Below, in pieces: positions 29,814 through 38,198 of a DNA stretch of 64,000 nucleotides (within the stretch, counting starts at the first letter, position 1; every line of letters starts with the position of its first letter). The position numbers and the translations under genes are program-made. Location: assembly GCA_002794465.1 (NCBI GenBank), contig MTSL01000105.1, forward strand, positions 1 through 64,000, written 5' to 3'. Source of the DNA: Paramicrosporidium saccamoebae. Lineage: Eukaryota > Rozellomycota. The notes under the pieces were generated by a model that did no database searches, was not told where the DNA came from, and worked only from the letters and a program-made list of their open reading frames with translations.

Positions 29814-30894
29814 TTAATGCTCTAATGACACTTCAAAGCCAATGGAGGGAGACCCCAGAGAGGGAATTAGAGTGGGAACACTCTCAATCCCAGTGGGTTT
29901 GCTCCAAATAGGGCCCGAAGCTAAACCAACCCTTACATTTACACCACCCAACTTGCCTCCAATGCCCATTGCAATCCCGTGTCGCCAGGATGCCCGCAGA
30001 CGGAGTTGCTGGTATTTCTCTGGCGCATACACTAAACCGGCGGCCAAGTCGGCATCAAAACTGTGCACATTAACGTCGTAGCGGATAGATGCAGTGACGG
30101 CACGACGGATGGGAGAAGTGAGGGTCATTTGTAAGTGTCCCATAAGAGGATTCATCAAAAATGTCGCTACCATAGGTGCCATTCTTGGTTTATGGATCAA
30201 TGGCGACGTAACAACCGGCTCTTCAGGCAACGCGCCACTTGCTTCTGAGATCGGTATAGCCGATGGAATGGGTTGGTCCTGTTTCATAAGCAGCCATCGT
30301 GCACCCAGTGATAATCCGCCGCTATTCTCGGCACCCGTGTAGTATAGGTCACTACCAAGACGTAGATTCTCCGAGACGGCATAGAGATATTGACAACCAG
30401 CAATGCTACCGGTCGTTGTATAACATAATGCCAGGCTGTTATTCTCCGTCTGCCGAGACATGGACAGCTTGAGCTGTGAGCCCGAAGCTGGTGGTCTTGT
30501 AATGCTGGTGGCCACTGTAAAAGTCCAAGGGGGACCCAAACGCTTGACGAGTATAGCCTCTAGACTGCCAGTATCCAGCCATAATCGTCCAAGGGATAGT
30601 GAATTTGACGAACGATATAGTGTCCGCAATGATATACGACGGGTAGGAAGTTCCAGGGAAATGCTCCGCTCAAACTGCGCAGAAAGCCGACGGGAAATTG
30701 AAGATGTCGCACTGGAGGGTAGGACAAAGTCAATGATACCTATGATGAACAACGCGGACTGATAGAGTAGTACGATGTGATTCATGAACGAGGTCGGCGT
30801 AGGTTGGAATTATAGTCGAATCTAAAATGGACTTTAAGAAGGATTGACATTTCGCAGCTGCCCAATCCAGCCCAAAATCCTCAAAGTCGTCCAT
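29814..30894 (-). CDS. MDM10: ERMES beta-barrel subunit Mdm10
   Basis: Exons 30740-30894 and 29814-30711 with a 28-nt intron; 350 residues. Exon 1 gives MDDFEDFGLDWAAAKCQSFL and YADLVHESHRTTLS, then exon 2 continues with amphipathic beta strands. SENLRLGSDLYYTGAENSGG with LSLGARW is the Mdm10 signature region. The final strand PSIGFEVSLEH fits a C-terminal outer-membrane beta signal. Mdm10 anchors the ER-mitochondria encounter structure and helps the SAM complex assemble Tom22/Tom40. ERMES is found in fungi and some protists but not animals, which places the organism on the fungal side. Confidence 0.82.
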
Positions 30895-30979
30895 CTACGA
30901 GTTATCTCAATATCTTTAAACTTGTGCAACTCGAGACCCACTTATACAGGCTCGTTATTATAGTCCACCACAGGTACTA

Positions 30980-31065
30980 GGGACCTGTTAATGTTTAAAA
31001 GTTACTATGAGGCAGTATCTGCCTATAATTAGTGGTCCCAATCCAGATGGACATTCACAAGTCAG
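30980..31065. repeat. Dispersed repeat B, partial copy
   Basis: TATCTGCCTATAATTAGTGG and the following CC-ATCCAGATGG match the left part of repeat B at 22470-22510. The right part differs. It sits between MDM10 and repeat A copy 2. Confidence 0.5.
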
Positions 31066-31107
31066 ATCTGTTTGAATGAGGGGGACTGCTCATCAATTTA
31101 TAATATT

Positions 31108-31272
31108 GTGACGTAGAGGGTTGATTAGTTGGGTATTGGTGTGCTAGGGTGGATCGCTTTGCTGGGTATTTGAGGGCAGTGAGATTTGTATCCATACAAT
31201 TCTAGGATTAGCAGTGAACAAACCCCTCTTCCCCGCTTGACAGTCCATACTATTTATCCCCACTACGCGACA
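31108..31272 (-). repeat. Dispersed repeat A, copy 2 (inverted)
   Basis: Reverse complement of the sequence at 1-127 and 33205-33370, with only a few differences. With the copy at 33205 it forms an inverted pair enclosing YAR1 and the first two secreted low-complexity genes. Confidence 0.9.
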
Positions 31273-31342
31273 CGCTGATCAAACAAAACTTTTAATCCGT
31301 AGATAAACGCCCGCTCGTTCTTTTGCATATGACAAGTTTATT

Positions 31343-31849
31343 TTATTGCTCCATCTGATCTTCGATAGCCATAGACTCCATCTTGGATGCATTTTCAGCC
31401 TCTGTGGACTCTTCTTTATTACCCAAAGTCTCTTCAAAGAACTTTAGGATCTCAGTCCGTTGATGTTTATGGGCTTCACAGATGGGCGTCCGCTCGGCTT
31501 TATTCTCCACGGCCACTTTTGCGCCCGCAGCCATCAAGAACATGACCGTCTCCAGCTGTCCGGAGACACAGGCCCAGTGCAGGGCCGTATTGCCCTCGGC
31601 GTTTTGTACATCCAGGGCCGATGGAAGGTGCTGGACAAAAAGCTTGGCGCAAGGGAGATAACCGTTTGCGGCGAACATGTGTAACATGGTATTACCCCGA
31701 GAGTCCTGGGAGGCCAAACGTTCAGAGAGCCCTTGGACAACCAATTCTGAAACGAGCGCCGGTTCTCCGTATCGGGCAAATTCTACAAGCTGCTCGGCCG
31801 ACAATCTTTCAACGTAGATCTCCTCGTATTCATCCTCGTTTTGGGTCAT
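31343..31849 (-). CDS. YAR1: Ankyrin-repeat protein, Yar1-like (Rps3 chaperone)
   Basis: 168 residues, close to yeast Yar1 in length. There is an acidic N-terminus, then two clear ankyrin repeats, DSRGNTMLHMFAANGYLPCA and AEGNTALHWACVSGQLETV, with a third partial one (ENKAERTPICEAHKHQRTEI), and an acidic C-terminal tail. Yar1 escorts newly made ribosomal protein uS3 to the nucleus. Assignment rests on size, repeat number and acidic ends; another small ankyrin protein is possible. Confidence 0.7.
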   Translation of the reverse strand: MTQNEDEYEEIYVERLSAEQLVEFARYGEPALVSELVVQGLSERLASQDSRGNTMLHMFAANGYLPCAKLFVQHLPSALDVQNAEGNTALHWACVSGQLETVMFLMAAGAKVAVENKAERTPICEAHKHQRTEILKFFEETLGNKEESTEAENASKMESMAIEDQMEQ

Positions 31850-31933
31850 TTTCGTGATTGGAGCCCTGGTCGAATATGTAGAATTTGGGGGCTGATCAGT
31901 GATTTGACGTATTGTTTCTTATTGACTAATCAA

Positions 31934-31940
31934 TATAAAG
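31934..31940 (+). promoter_or_regulatory. TATA box of GPQGGF-repeat gene
   Basis: TATAAAG lies 11 bp before the annotated ATG. The leader would be extremely short unless a downstream ATG is used: the next in-frame ATG is MLSSLLGFLLF, which also keeps the signal peptide. Confidence 0.45.
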
Positions 31941-31950
31941 GGAGGCCTAG

Positions 31951-32352
31951 ATGGCATTAATTGTGGGAATGCTCTCTTCACTGCTTGGATTCTTGCTGTT
32001 TGTAGGCTGCGCGTTTGCGGCAATGCGCATGCCCATTATTAACCGATTCAATCAACAAGCGTCGATGAACCGTGCTCAGATGGGGAGCAAGCAAAATGGG
32101 TTCGGAATGCAAGGCGGATTTGGACCTCAGGGCGGATTTGGACCTCAGGGCGGCTTTGGACCACAGGGTGGTTTTGGACCTCAGAATGGATTTGGACCTC
32201 AAAACGGCTTTGGACCTCAAAACGGCTTTGGCCCACAAAATGGATTTGGCCCACAGAACGGCTTTGGCCCGCAGGGACCTCAGGGACCGCAGGGACGTCA
32301 AGGACGTCAGGGGGGCCCACAAGGCGGCTTTGGTGGCTTCCGTCCTTTTTAA
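31951..32352 (+). CDS. Secreted GPQGGF/GPQNGF repeat protein
   Basis: 133 residues. Signal peptide (MLSSLLGFLLFVGCAFA region), a short linker, then nine to ten copies of a six-residue repeat GFGPQG/GFGPQN and a collagen-like tail GPQGPQGPQGRQGRQGGPQ ending GGFRPF. The last residues resemble the end of the Asn-Arg-Asp gene at 35681 (GGFRPYGG). Gly/Gln/Phe-rich repeats suggest a structural extracellular or wall protein. No known family; six-residue periodicity is seen directly in both DNA and protein. Confidence 0.75.
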   Translation: MALIVGMLSSLLGFLLFVGCAFAAMRMPIINRFNQQASMNRAQMGSKQNGFGMQGGFGPQGGFGPQGGFGPQGGFGPQNGFGPQNGFGPQNGFGPQNGFGPQNGFGPQGPQGPQGRQGRQGGPQGGFGGFRPF

Positions 32353-32373
32353 CTAGGTTAATCTCCATCGCAA

Positions 32374-32412
32374 ATCAATAAATTGCCATTGACCTCTCGC
32401 TGGACTATAAAG
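32374..32412 (+). promoter_or_regulatory. Shared upstream element plus TATA box
   Basis: The 17-bp ATCAATAAATTGCCATT (32374-32390) is identical at 33602-33618 before the paralogous gene. Here it precedes CTATAAAG (32405-32412) and the ATG at 32439. The conserved order element-TATA-ATG suggests co-regulation. Confidence 0.65.
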
Positions 32413-32438
32413 CACGACGAATTCTGCAGACAGCACCG

Positions 32439-33071
32439 ATGAAGTCTGCTCACTTGCTCCCATTGCTGGCGCTTGCCTTTGCTGAAGACCGCCAGGTTGC
32501 CGCGCCCGATCAAGCCGAATGTTGCCCATATGCCGGATGTCCCAAGCCGATAATCTTTCTTACCGAAACTGTAACATGCACAGAAACGTCCATCATGCTG
32601 ATGCCAACGAGTCTGTACTTTACGAGTAAGGTGACAGTGATGCAAACCACGACTCAATGTGTGACAACGTATCCCACCTTGGTGGAGACATCTACAAAAA
32701 CCCTCTGGGTTTTGCCCACTGCAAAGAAGCTATGTCCCACTGGAACAGCAGAGGGGGACGGAGACACTGCCGATTCTAGCGATGCTGGAGACACTGGAGA
32801 TGTAGTTGAATCCACTCCAATGCAACCGAATCCGGATGTGGATACTGTTGATGCCAGTGCAGTTGGAGAACAGGCGGAGAACCGAAGGCCGTGGCGTAGA
32901 AGACCTCGTCGTCGTTGGAGCCCGCGTCGTCGTCGCTGGTTCACACCCCGTCGTCGTTGGACCACTTTTGATCGTCGCTGGACTTTTGATCGCCTAAACA
33001 CCGATCGTCGTAGACCTCGTCGCTGTTGGAATCCTCGTCGTCGTCGCTGGTCTTTCTGTCGTCGTATATAG
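32439..33071 (+). CDS. Secreted protein with Arg/Trp-rich C-terminal domain
   Basis: 210 residues: signal peptide (MKSAHLLPLLALAFA), a small N-terminal domain with ECCPYAGCPKPIIFLTETVT and MLMPTSLYFTSKVTVMQTTT, an acidic linker (GDGDTADSSDAGDTGD), then about 65 residues of Arg-Trp repeats (RRRW seen six or more times) with two cysteines near the end. The N-terminal domain and acidic linker are shared with the next gene (33672). An acidic segment before a polybasic one may keep the basic part masked until cleavage. Function unknown; wall, membrane-active or nucleic-acid-binding roles are possible. Confidence 0.75.
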   Translation: MKSAHLLPLLALAFAEDRQVAAPDQAECCPYAGCPKPIIFLTETVTCTETSIMLMPTSLYFTSKVTVMQTTTQCVTTYPTLVETSTKTLWVLPTAKKLCPTGTAEGDGDTADSSDAGDTGDVVESTPMQPNPDVDTVDASAVGEQAENRRPWRRRPRRRWSPRRRRWFTPRRRWTTFDRRWTFDRLNTDRRRPRRCWNPRRRRWSFCRRI

Positions 33072-33204
33072 TGATTGAAGAGCCACGAATTTGATTGTCG
33101 TACTTTTTGTACATAATAAAGCCCTTCTTCGCAAATATTCTCTATTAGCACAAGATTGACAGCGAGTGTATTAATAAGCACACTACTTGACCAATTGCAC
33201 CGCT

Positions 33205-33370
33205 GTCGCGTAGTGGGGATAAATAGTATGGACTGTCAAGCGGGGAAGAGGGGTTTGTTCACTGCTAGTCCTATAATAGTATGGATGCACATCTCACTGT
33301 CCTCAAACACCCAGCAAAGCGATCCACTCTAGCACACAAATACTCACCTAATCAACCCTCTACGTCACAT
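33205..33370 (+). repeat. Dispersed repeat A, copy 3
   Basis: Same orientation as the copy at 1-127, inverted relative to 31108-31272. GTCGCGTAGTGGGGATAAAT marks the left end. It carries a few substitutions relative to copy 2. Confidence 0.9.
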
Positions 33371-33399
33371 AGCCAACTAATCAATCCTTTATGACACAC

Positions 33400-33490
33400 T
33401 ATTGGTAGGTCCGATCCGGACAGCGATCCCACAATCCTGAAGATGATGGCCTATAAAGACGCCTTCAATAATTGGCCCATCAACAACTCC
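33400..33490. repeat. Dispersed repeat B, copy 2
   Basis: Matches 22480-22560 over GCGATCCCACAATCCTGAAG and the following GATGATGGCCTATAAAG. It lies upstream of the secreted gene at 33672 and directly abuts repeat A copy 3. Confidence 0.7.
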
Positions 33491-33601
33491 TGCTGGAGAA
33501 AAAGTATGCGCTTTGTAACTTGGAATTTTTTATCTGCTAGGCTGCGGCCACGGTCACGGCTTTAATTGTTTAGAGTGCATTCTCAGGTAACTCAATCTTG
33601 C

Positions 33602-33644
33602 ATCAATAAATTGCCATTTATCGCATTCAACGTCGTTATAAAAG
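33602..33644 (+). promoter_or_regulatory. Shared upstream element plus TATA box
   Basis: ATCAATAAATTGCCATT (33602-33618), identical to the copy before the gene at 32439, then TATAAAAG (33637-33644) 28 bp before the ATG at 33672. Confidence 0.65.
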
Positions 33645-33671
33645 GAATCTTTTGGATGGGGAAACAACAAG

Positions 33672-34160
33672 ATGAAGACAACCTTGCTGTTTTGCTTTTT
33701 GGGATTGGCACTTTCGGAACAAGCGATTCCCGCTGACGCAGACAATGTTTGTCCATATGGCCGATGCGGTCCTCTAATAATCACGTGCACAGAGACTGTC
33801 ATCTCCACGCAAATTGTCACTTCCCTCTGTCCTACCAGCATCTACGTCACAAATACGGAAACTCAGCAAATGACCTCCTCGGTTTATCAAACTAGCTATG
33901 TCACACGCACAGCCACCGTGACCCAGACCGTCACCGTCTCTCCTGACTCGACTGAAAGAACCGGAGGAGGAGATACCGATGATTCAGCACCCGACAGTGG
34001 ATCAGATGCGACTCCTGGAGACACTCCAACAGAGATGCCTGATTCTACATCAGGGCCTGCTACTCCGCCAGACGAAGGGACTGGCCCCGAAAAGGGGGCT
34101 GGCGGTTGTCCATTGAAGCGTGGATGTCCGCGTCGCAAGAAGTGTCCAAACAGAGGATGA
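33672..34160 (+). CDS. Secreted protein, paralogue of the Arg/Trp protein
   Basis: 162 residues. Signal peptide MKTTLLFCFLGLALS. The N-terminal domain NVCPYGRCGPLIITCTETVI with LCPTSIYVTNTETQQM aligns with CPYAGC...LTETVT...PTSLYFT of the preceding gene. A Thr/Val strand-rich segment and a Pro/Asp/Thr-rich acidic linker follow. The short C-terminus is basic and cysteine-rich (CPLKRGCPRRKKCPNRG). So the two genes share the N-terminal domain and the acidic-then-basic plan but differ in the basic tail. Confidence 0.75.
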   Translation: MKTTLLFCFLGLALSEQAIPADADNVCPYGRCGPLIITCTETVISTQIVTSLCPTSIYVTNTETQQMTSSVYQTSYVTRTATVTQTVTVSPDSTERTGGGDTDDSAPDSGSDATPGDTPTEMPDSTSGPATPPDEGTGPEKGAGGCPLKRGCPRRKKCPNRG

Positions 34161-34346
34161 TACCGACGAGACTGGCTATCGTTCAGAATGTAAATAATAA
34201 AGCCTTGATTTGAATATCCATCTCACTATGTGTAAGATCCAGACGATTCAGCATTTCAATAATATACCGATCCACGCAATCTTGGAAATGGCCAATCGAA
34301 TATTGATAGATTGGAGTATCATGTATCACAATCTCAAGCTGTAGAG

Positions 34347-34354
34347 TATAAAAA
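34347..34354 (+). promoter_or_regulatory. TATA box of Thr-rich secreted gene
   Basis: TATAAAAA lies 31 bp before the ATG at 34385, so the transcript leader would be very short. Confidence 0.55.
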
Positions 34355-34384
34355 CAGCTCACAGTAGTGTTGAAAGTATAGCAA

Positions 34385-34801
34385 ATGAGGCCAATCGTAG
34401 CAATCTTTTTCCTTCTCTGCACCGTCTTTACTGTCTCGTTGCAGGAAAAATTCCAAGAAGAGGTCATTGTCGTGGAGGAGGTTGTTGACAGGCCATTCGT
34501 AATGTTTGGACGTCGGCATGATACTCCTCCCAATGAGTTGGGACGGGGACGGCGTACCACTGTGACCCGCACTACCACAGTAACCCGGACTGCCAGCAAT
34601 CGCACAACCACTACAGTGAGATCTACCACCACAGTTACTAGGCCGACAACACGTACAACCACCTCTACCAGGACTGTTGGCCGTCCCACAACCACAACGA
34701 CTACTTTAAGGACCACCACTACATCGACTCGTACAACTACCACTACTCGCACAAGAACCACTTGTCCTCCCACCCGTCGTGGAACTGGCGATTCCAATTG
34801 A
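34385..34801 (+). CDS. Secreted Thr/Arg-repeat (mucin-like) protein
   Basis: 138 residues. Signal peptide (MRPIVAIFFLLCTVFTVS), a short acidic segment (EEVIVVEEVVDRP), then about 80 residues in which nearly every other residue is Thr, spaced by Arg (VTRTTTVTRTASNRTTTTV). One cysteine near the end. Dense Thr implies O-glycosylation; the Arg spacing makes it strongly cationic, unlike typical mucins. It shares the signal-acidic-basic order of its two left neighbours. No known family. Confidence 0.72.
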   Translation: MRPIVAIFFLLCTVFTVSLQEKFQEEVIVVEEVVDRPFVMFGRRHDTPPNELGRGRRTTVTRTTTVTRTASNRTTTTVRSTTTVTRPTTRTTTSTRTVGRPTTTTTTLRTTTTSTRTTTTTRTRTTCPPTRRGTGDSN

Positions 34802-35162
34802 TGACTTGGGTCTGATTGTTGCCTTAACTTCATTGCTAATAAAGGATAATCGTCTGGATCGTGACTTGAAGTTGCCGCTAAATGAGTAGCAATTGGAAGA
34901 TTATAGATGCATTAGTTCCCTTGAATACAGTATTCAATCCATCACTTTACCGCTCAATCTCTTTTCTACCCGATCATTCTATCACTTTTCTGTTTACACC
35001 TCGATCGCTCTATCATTATATCACTCTACCAATCGCTCTGTCGACCTATACTTACTCAACAATCTCATATAAACCACCTTCCATCACAAAGAACTATATA
35101 CAATGGCATTTATTGGGCATATGTTAATAGGCGAGAGATAGCTGTAGGTTTAAATTGAATCA
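34802..35162. other. Intergenic, nothing recognised
   Basis: A 361-bp spacer with pyrimidine-rich and AT-rich tracts between convergent secreted genes. AATAAA-like signals at the left edge fit the 3' end of the Thr-rich gene. No ORF or RNA seen. Confidence 0.45.
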
Positions 35163-35492
35163 TTACCAACCTCCCCAACCTCCCCATCCTCCCCAACCGC
35201 CGCAAGGATTCCAGCACGGGTTGCAGCACGGATTGCAGCCCCAACCACCTCCCCAGCCGCCACCAAATCCCCAGCCATCGTTTCCCCAGCCACCGCAAGG
35301 ATTCCAACAAGGATTACAGCACGGATTGCAGCCCCAACCACCTCCCCAGCCGCCACCCCATCCACCAATACCACCCCATCCGTCACCACCCCAGCCTCCA
35401 ATACCTCCACAGTTCATATTCGCTTGAACAGATCCGATCAAAAGGACGACAGCTAAAAAGACAGTAGTGAAAAGCTTCTTTAGATTCGCCAT
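35163..35492 (-). CDS. Secreted Gly/Trp-rich protein with Cys-Asn-Pro repeats
   Basis: 109 residues. Signal peptide MANLKKLFTTVFLAVVLLIG with cleavage near VQA-N. The mature protein is a Gly-Trp lattice (GGIGGWGGDGWGGIGGWGG) interrupted by two identical blocks, WGCNPCCNPCWNPCGGWG, about 40 residues apart. Each block holds four cysteines at fixed spacing (CNPC-CNPC-WNPC), suggesting metal binding or disulfide cross-linking in an insoluble wall or adhesive. DNA-level duplication of the block is visible. No known family. The TATA-like TATATAC at 35546-35552 is upstream on this strand. Confidence 0.75.
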   Translation of the reverse strand: MANLKKLFTTVFLAVVLLIGSVQANMNCGGIGGWGGDGWGGIGGWGGGWGGGWGCNPCCNPCWNPCGGWGNDGWGFGGGWGGGWGCNPCCNPCWNPCGGWGGWGGWGGW

Positions 35493-35643
35493 TGCTTTGC
35501 TATGGAACACAGAACCTAAGAGCCCCTTTTGTACTTCTAAGACGATATATACAAGCAGGAACACGATCAGATCATGTTCCATTATCAAGAAATTAGCATC
35601 AATCCATCAATTAAAATTTCACATATGGAATATTGTGACATTC

Positions 35644-35651
35644 CTATAAGA
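35644..35651 (+). promoter_or_regulatory. TATA-like element
   Basis: CTATAAGA lies 30-37 bp before the ATG of the Asn-Arg-Asp repeat gene, matching the spacing seen for the neighbouring secreted genes. Confidence 0.45.
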
Positions 35652-35680
35652 AGGGGTCCGTTTTGGTGTATAGTAAAAAT

Positions 35681-36226
35681 ATGGATCACAAGGAGGGTAA
35701 CAAGAAGATTGCCAAAATCACGGCTCTGATTGCAGTTCTTGCGCTCGTAGCCACTCCTGTAATGGCATCTCAACAGCAAGGATACAGTGTCGGAAATGAA
35801 CGTCTCTATCCACGTGCAGAAGAAGCTGCTGCAGTAAGTCACGGACAAGACGCCAAACAACACCGCGATAACCGCGACAATCGAGACAATCGCGACAACC
35901 GTGACAATCGTGATAATCGTGACAACCGTGATAATCGCGACAATCGTGATGCATATGAAGGACGCGAGAATATAAAGGGTCAGCAGATGCAGTTTGGCCC
36001 TTGGGGTCCTTACAATCCTTACAACCCGTACTTCCAGCAAGGCCCCAATCGTCAACAAGGTCCGTATGCTCCTATGGCTCCTCAGGAAGGCGAGCAAGTA
36101 AACATTCCAAGAATGGGAATGCATCATGCTGGTCAATGGGGAGGAGCCGGCTTTGGTGGTGGTCCTGGCTTTGGAGGTGCTCCCTGGGGGAATGGTGGAT
36201 TCCGTCCTTACGGTGGTGCGTGGTAA
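35681..36226 (+). CDS. Secreted Asn-Arg-Asp repeat protein
   Basis: 181 residues. A short basic N-terminus precedes a signal peptide or membrane helix (IAKITALIAVLALVATPVMA). About ten tandem Asn-Arg-Asp tripeptides follow (NRDNRDNRDNRDNRDNRD), then PWGPYNPYNPYFQQG and a Gly-rich tail GFGGGPGFGGAPWGNGG. The C-terminal GGFRPYGGAW resembles the end of the gene at 31951. The DNA repeat is 9 bp and may vary in copy number. Probably a structural extracellular protein; no known family. Confidence 0.75.
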   Translation: MDHKEGNKKIAKITALIAVLALVATPVMASQQQGYSVGNERLYPRAEEAAAVSHGQDAKQHRDNRDNRDNRDNRDNRDNRDNRDNRDNRDAYEGRENIKGQQMQFGPWGPYNPYNPYFQQGPNRQQGPYAPMAPQEGEQVNIPRMGMHHAGQWGGAGFGGGPGFGGAPWGNGGFRPYGGAW

Positions 36227-36295
36227 ATCGCGAGATCATCTTGGCCATAGTTTAACAATAAATGTATAATTTTCTTAGTGTACAATCGACTTTTC

Positions 36296-36736
36296 ATGTT
36301 GAAATCTGCGGAGGAAGCCCCATATGAACAGGAGAAAGACTTTGTATTGTTTGTAGACAAGGAAGGCAAGTTCTCGGGAGACTTTGAGCCACCCACTGAG
36401 GAGCCGCAATCGGCTATCAATGAGGAGACGGGCGAGATAAATTGGGACTGTCCCTGCCTGCAGTCTGCGCTGGCTCCTCCCTGTGGAGAGTTTTTCCGAG
36501 ATGCATTCTCGTGCTTCGTTGCATCACAAACGGAGCCCAAGGGTAGTGAGTGTCTTGAAAAATTTGCAGCGATGCAGGATTGTTTTAGAGCCAATCCCGA
36601 GGTTTACTTGAAAGGTGCTGAGGAGGGAGAGGCCCATGAGGACACGATGGCGCAATCGAGCACCGTAGCCTCGGAATTACAAACAGAAGAAATTATAAAT
36701 GCTACAGAACAACCGATAGAAACATTTCAACCCTAA
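36296..36736 (+). CDS. MIA40: Mitochondrial intermembrane-space oxidoreductase MIA40/CHCHD4
   Basis: 146 residues. INWDCPCLQSALAPPCGEFF carries the redox CPC motif, and two Cx9C pairs follow: CGEFFRDAFSC and CLEKFAAMQDC, then FRANPEVYLKGAEEG. The short form lacks a long N-terminal TM anchor, as in animal CHCHD4 rather than yeast Mia40. It catalyses disulfide-coupled import of small cysteine proteins, such as the MIC19-like product encoded at 57452. The first ATG in frame is used. Confidence 0.93.
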   Translation: MLKSAEEAPYEQEKDFVLFVDKEGKFSGDFEPPTEEPQSAINEETGEINWDCPCLQSALAPPCGEFFRDAFSCFVASQTEPKGSECLEKFAAMQDCFRANPEVYLKGAEEGEAHEDTMAQSSTVASELQTEEIINATEQPIETFQP

Positions 36737-36918
36737 ATACTAAATATCAACTTCTAAATGTGCTCCGTTTAGAGTCCTGCGCCCCCCCGGACCACAGGAC
36801 TTGGATGATGCCCGGATTAGTGTTTCGTCGAAAAAATTCATCTTTATGCTCTCTCCGTCCAGGAGAACCACAGCTTATCGTCCGAAGACACCATGGCCGC
36901 TCTTTGGAAGGAGTTGGA

Positions 36919-38198
36919 ATGAATAGTGACGATGACGAGGAGCACGTCACAGTAGTCCCTGTAGTTGAGGACGCGAATGGTCAAGCTGCCAGATGGAGCA
37001 ATTATAGAACACGCTGCTTTTGGGGAATCGTCATGATTGTTCTGTTTACTATGCTGCTCCTTGCGGGGCATTTTCCAATTGTTCTAATGGTCATTGGAAT
37101 CCAAATTGCCATTTTCAAAGAAGTCATAGGAATTGCCCATGTGCGATACAGAGAGCGCAAGCTCCCTTGGTTTAGAACCATCAACTGGTAAGAACGTTTA
37201 TGCAAGCGCTTATTTGTAGGTACTTTTTGTTCTCGACATATTACTACCTGTTTGGGGAAAGTTTAATTCACCTGTACAAAGACACTGTCTTTTCTGATGC
37301 GTTTCTGTTGCCTTTGGCCGTCCACCATCGCTTCATCTCTTTCTGCCTCTACTTGGTCGGCCTAATCATGTTTGTGCTCAATCTTAAAAAGGGCCATTAC
37401 AGGTTCCAATTCAATCAGTTCGGGCTGGCCCACATGACCATTCTTCTGGTCGTCTTCCAGGCTCAATTTGTAATTCACAACATCTTTGAGGGGCTCTTCT
37501 GGTTTATACTTCCAGTGGCTCTTGTCATCTTTAACGATATTATGGCCTACTTCTTTGGATTCTTCTTAGGGCGCACGCCCCTCATCAAGATATCTCCAAA
37601 AAAGACCTGGGAAGGATTTCTTGGAGCATTCTTTTCCACCGTGATTTTTGGATTTCTCCTAAGTGGATACATGGCAAAGTACAAATTCCTCACCTGTCCC
37701 GTCACAGACTTTTCGGCCAATGTATTTACCGGCCTGACCTGTCAAGCAAGTCCGCTATTCCAGGTCAAAAAGTACAAATTGCCAGTCGTCATCTCTGGGC
37801 TTTTGCGCTGGATCTTCCGAGTGAGAATCCGCGAGATCTCAATGCTTCCTGTTCAACTACACTCTCTCGTGTTTGCCACCTTTGCATCTCTCATTGCCCC
37901 GTTCGGTGGATTCTTTGCCAGCGGTTTCAAACGCGCCTTCAAAGTCAAAGATTTCTCAGATTCGATTCCTGGACATGGAGGGATGACTGATCGTATGGAT
38001 TGTCAGTTTGTGATGGGATTTTTCGTGTATTTATATCATTCCACCTTTCTCAAGTTCCATCCCACCACAGTCGGAGCCATTTTGGAAATGGCCGTCAGCA
38101 AACTGAGCACAGACGATCAAAGGATTTTGTATTTAAAGCTTCAAGATTATCTGATAGGCCAGGATTTACTCCACGACCCCATCGGGTATACTGCGTGA
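36919..38198 (+). CDS. CDS1: CDP-diacylglycerol synthase (phosphatidate cytidylyltransferase)
   Basis: Exons 36919-37187 and 37220-38198 with a 32-nt intron; 415 residues. About eight TM helices. FGFFLGRTPLIKISPKKTWE and the C-terminal signature KDFSDSIPGHGGMTDRMDC are diagnostic for eukaryotic CDS enzymes. The splice junction restores FRTINW|YFLFSTYYYLFGE. It makes CDP-DAG from phosphatidate and CTP at the ER for phosphatidylinositol and related lipids. An in-frame ATG at 36804 would add 38 residues; I prefer the start just before the acidic N-terminal tail. Confidence 0.94.

Noticed and set aside
32654-33181. Minus-strand ORFs across the Arg-Trp gene
   Set aside because: Repetitive Arg codons give long mirror ORFs; only the plus strand has a signal peptide, TATA box and the shared N-terminal domain.
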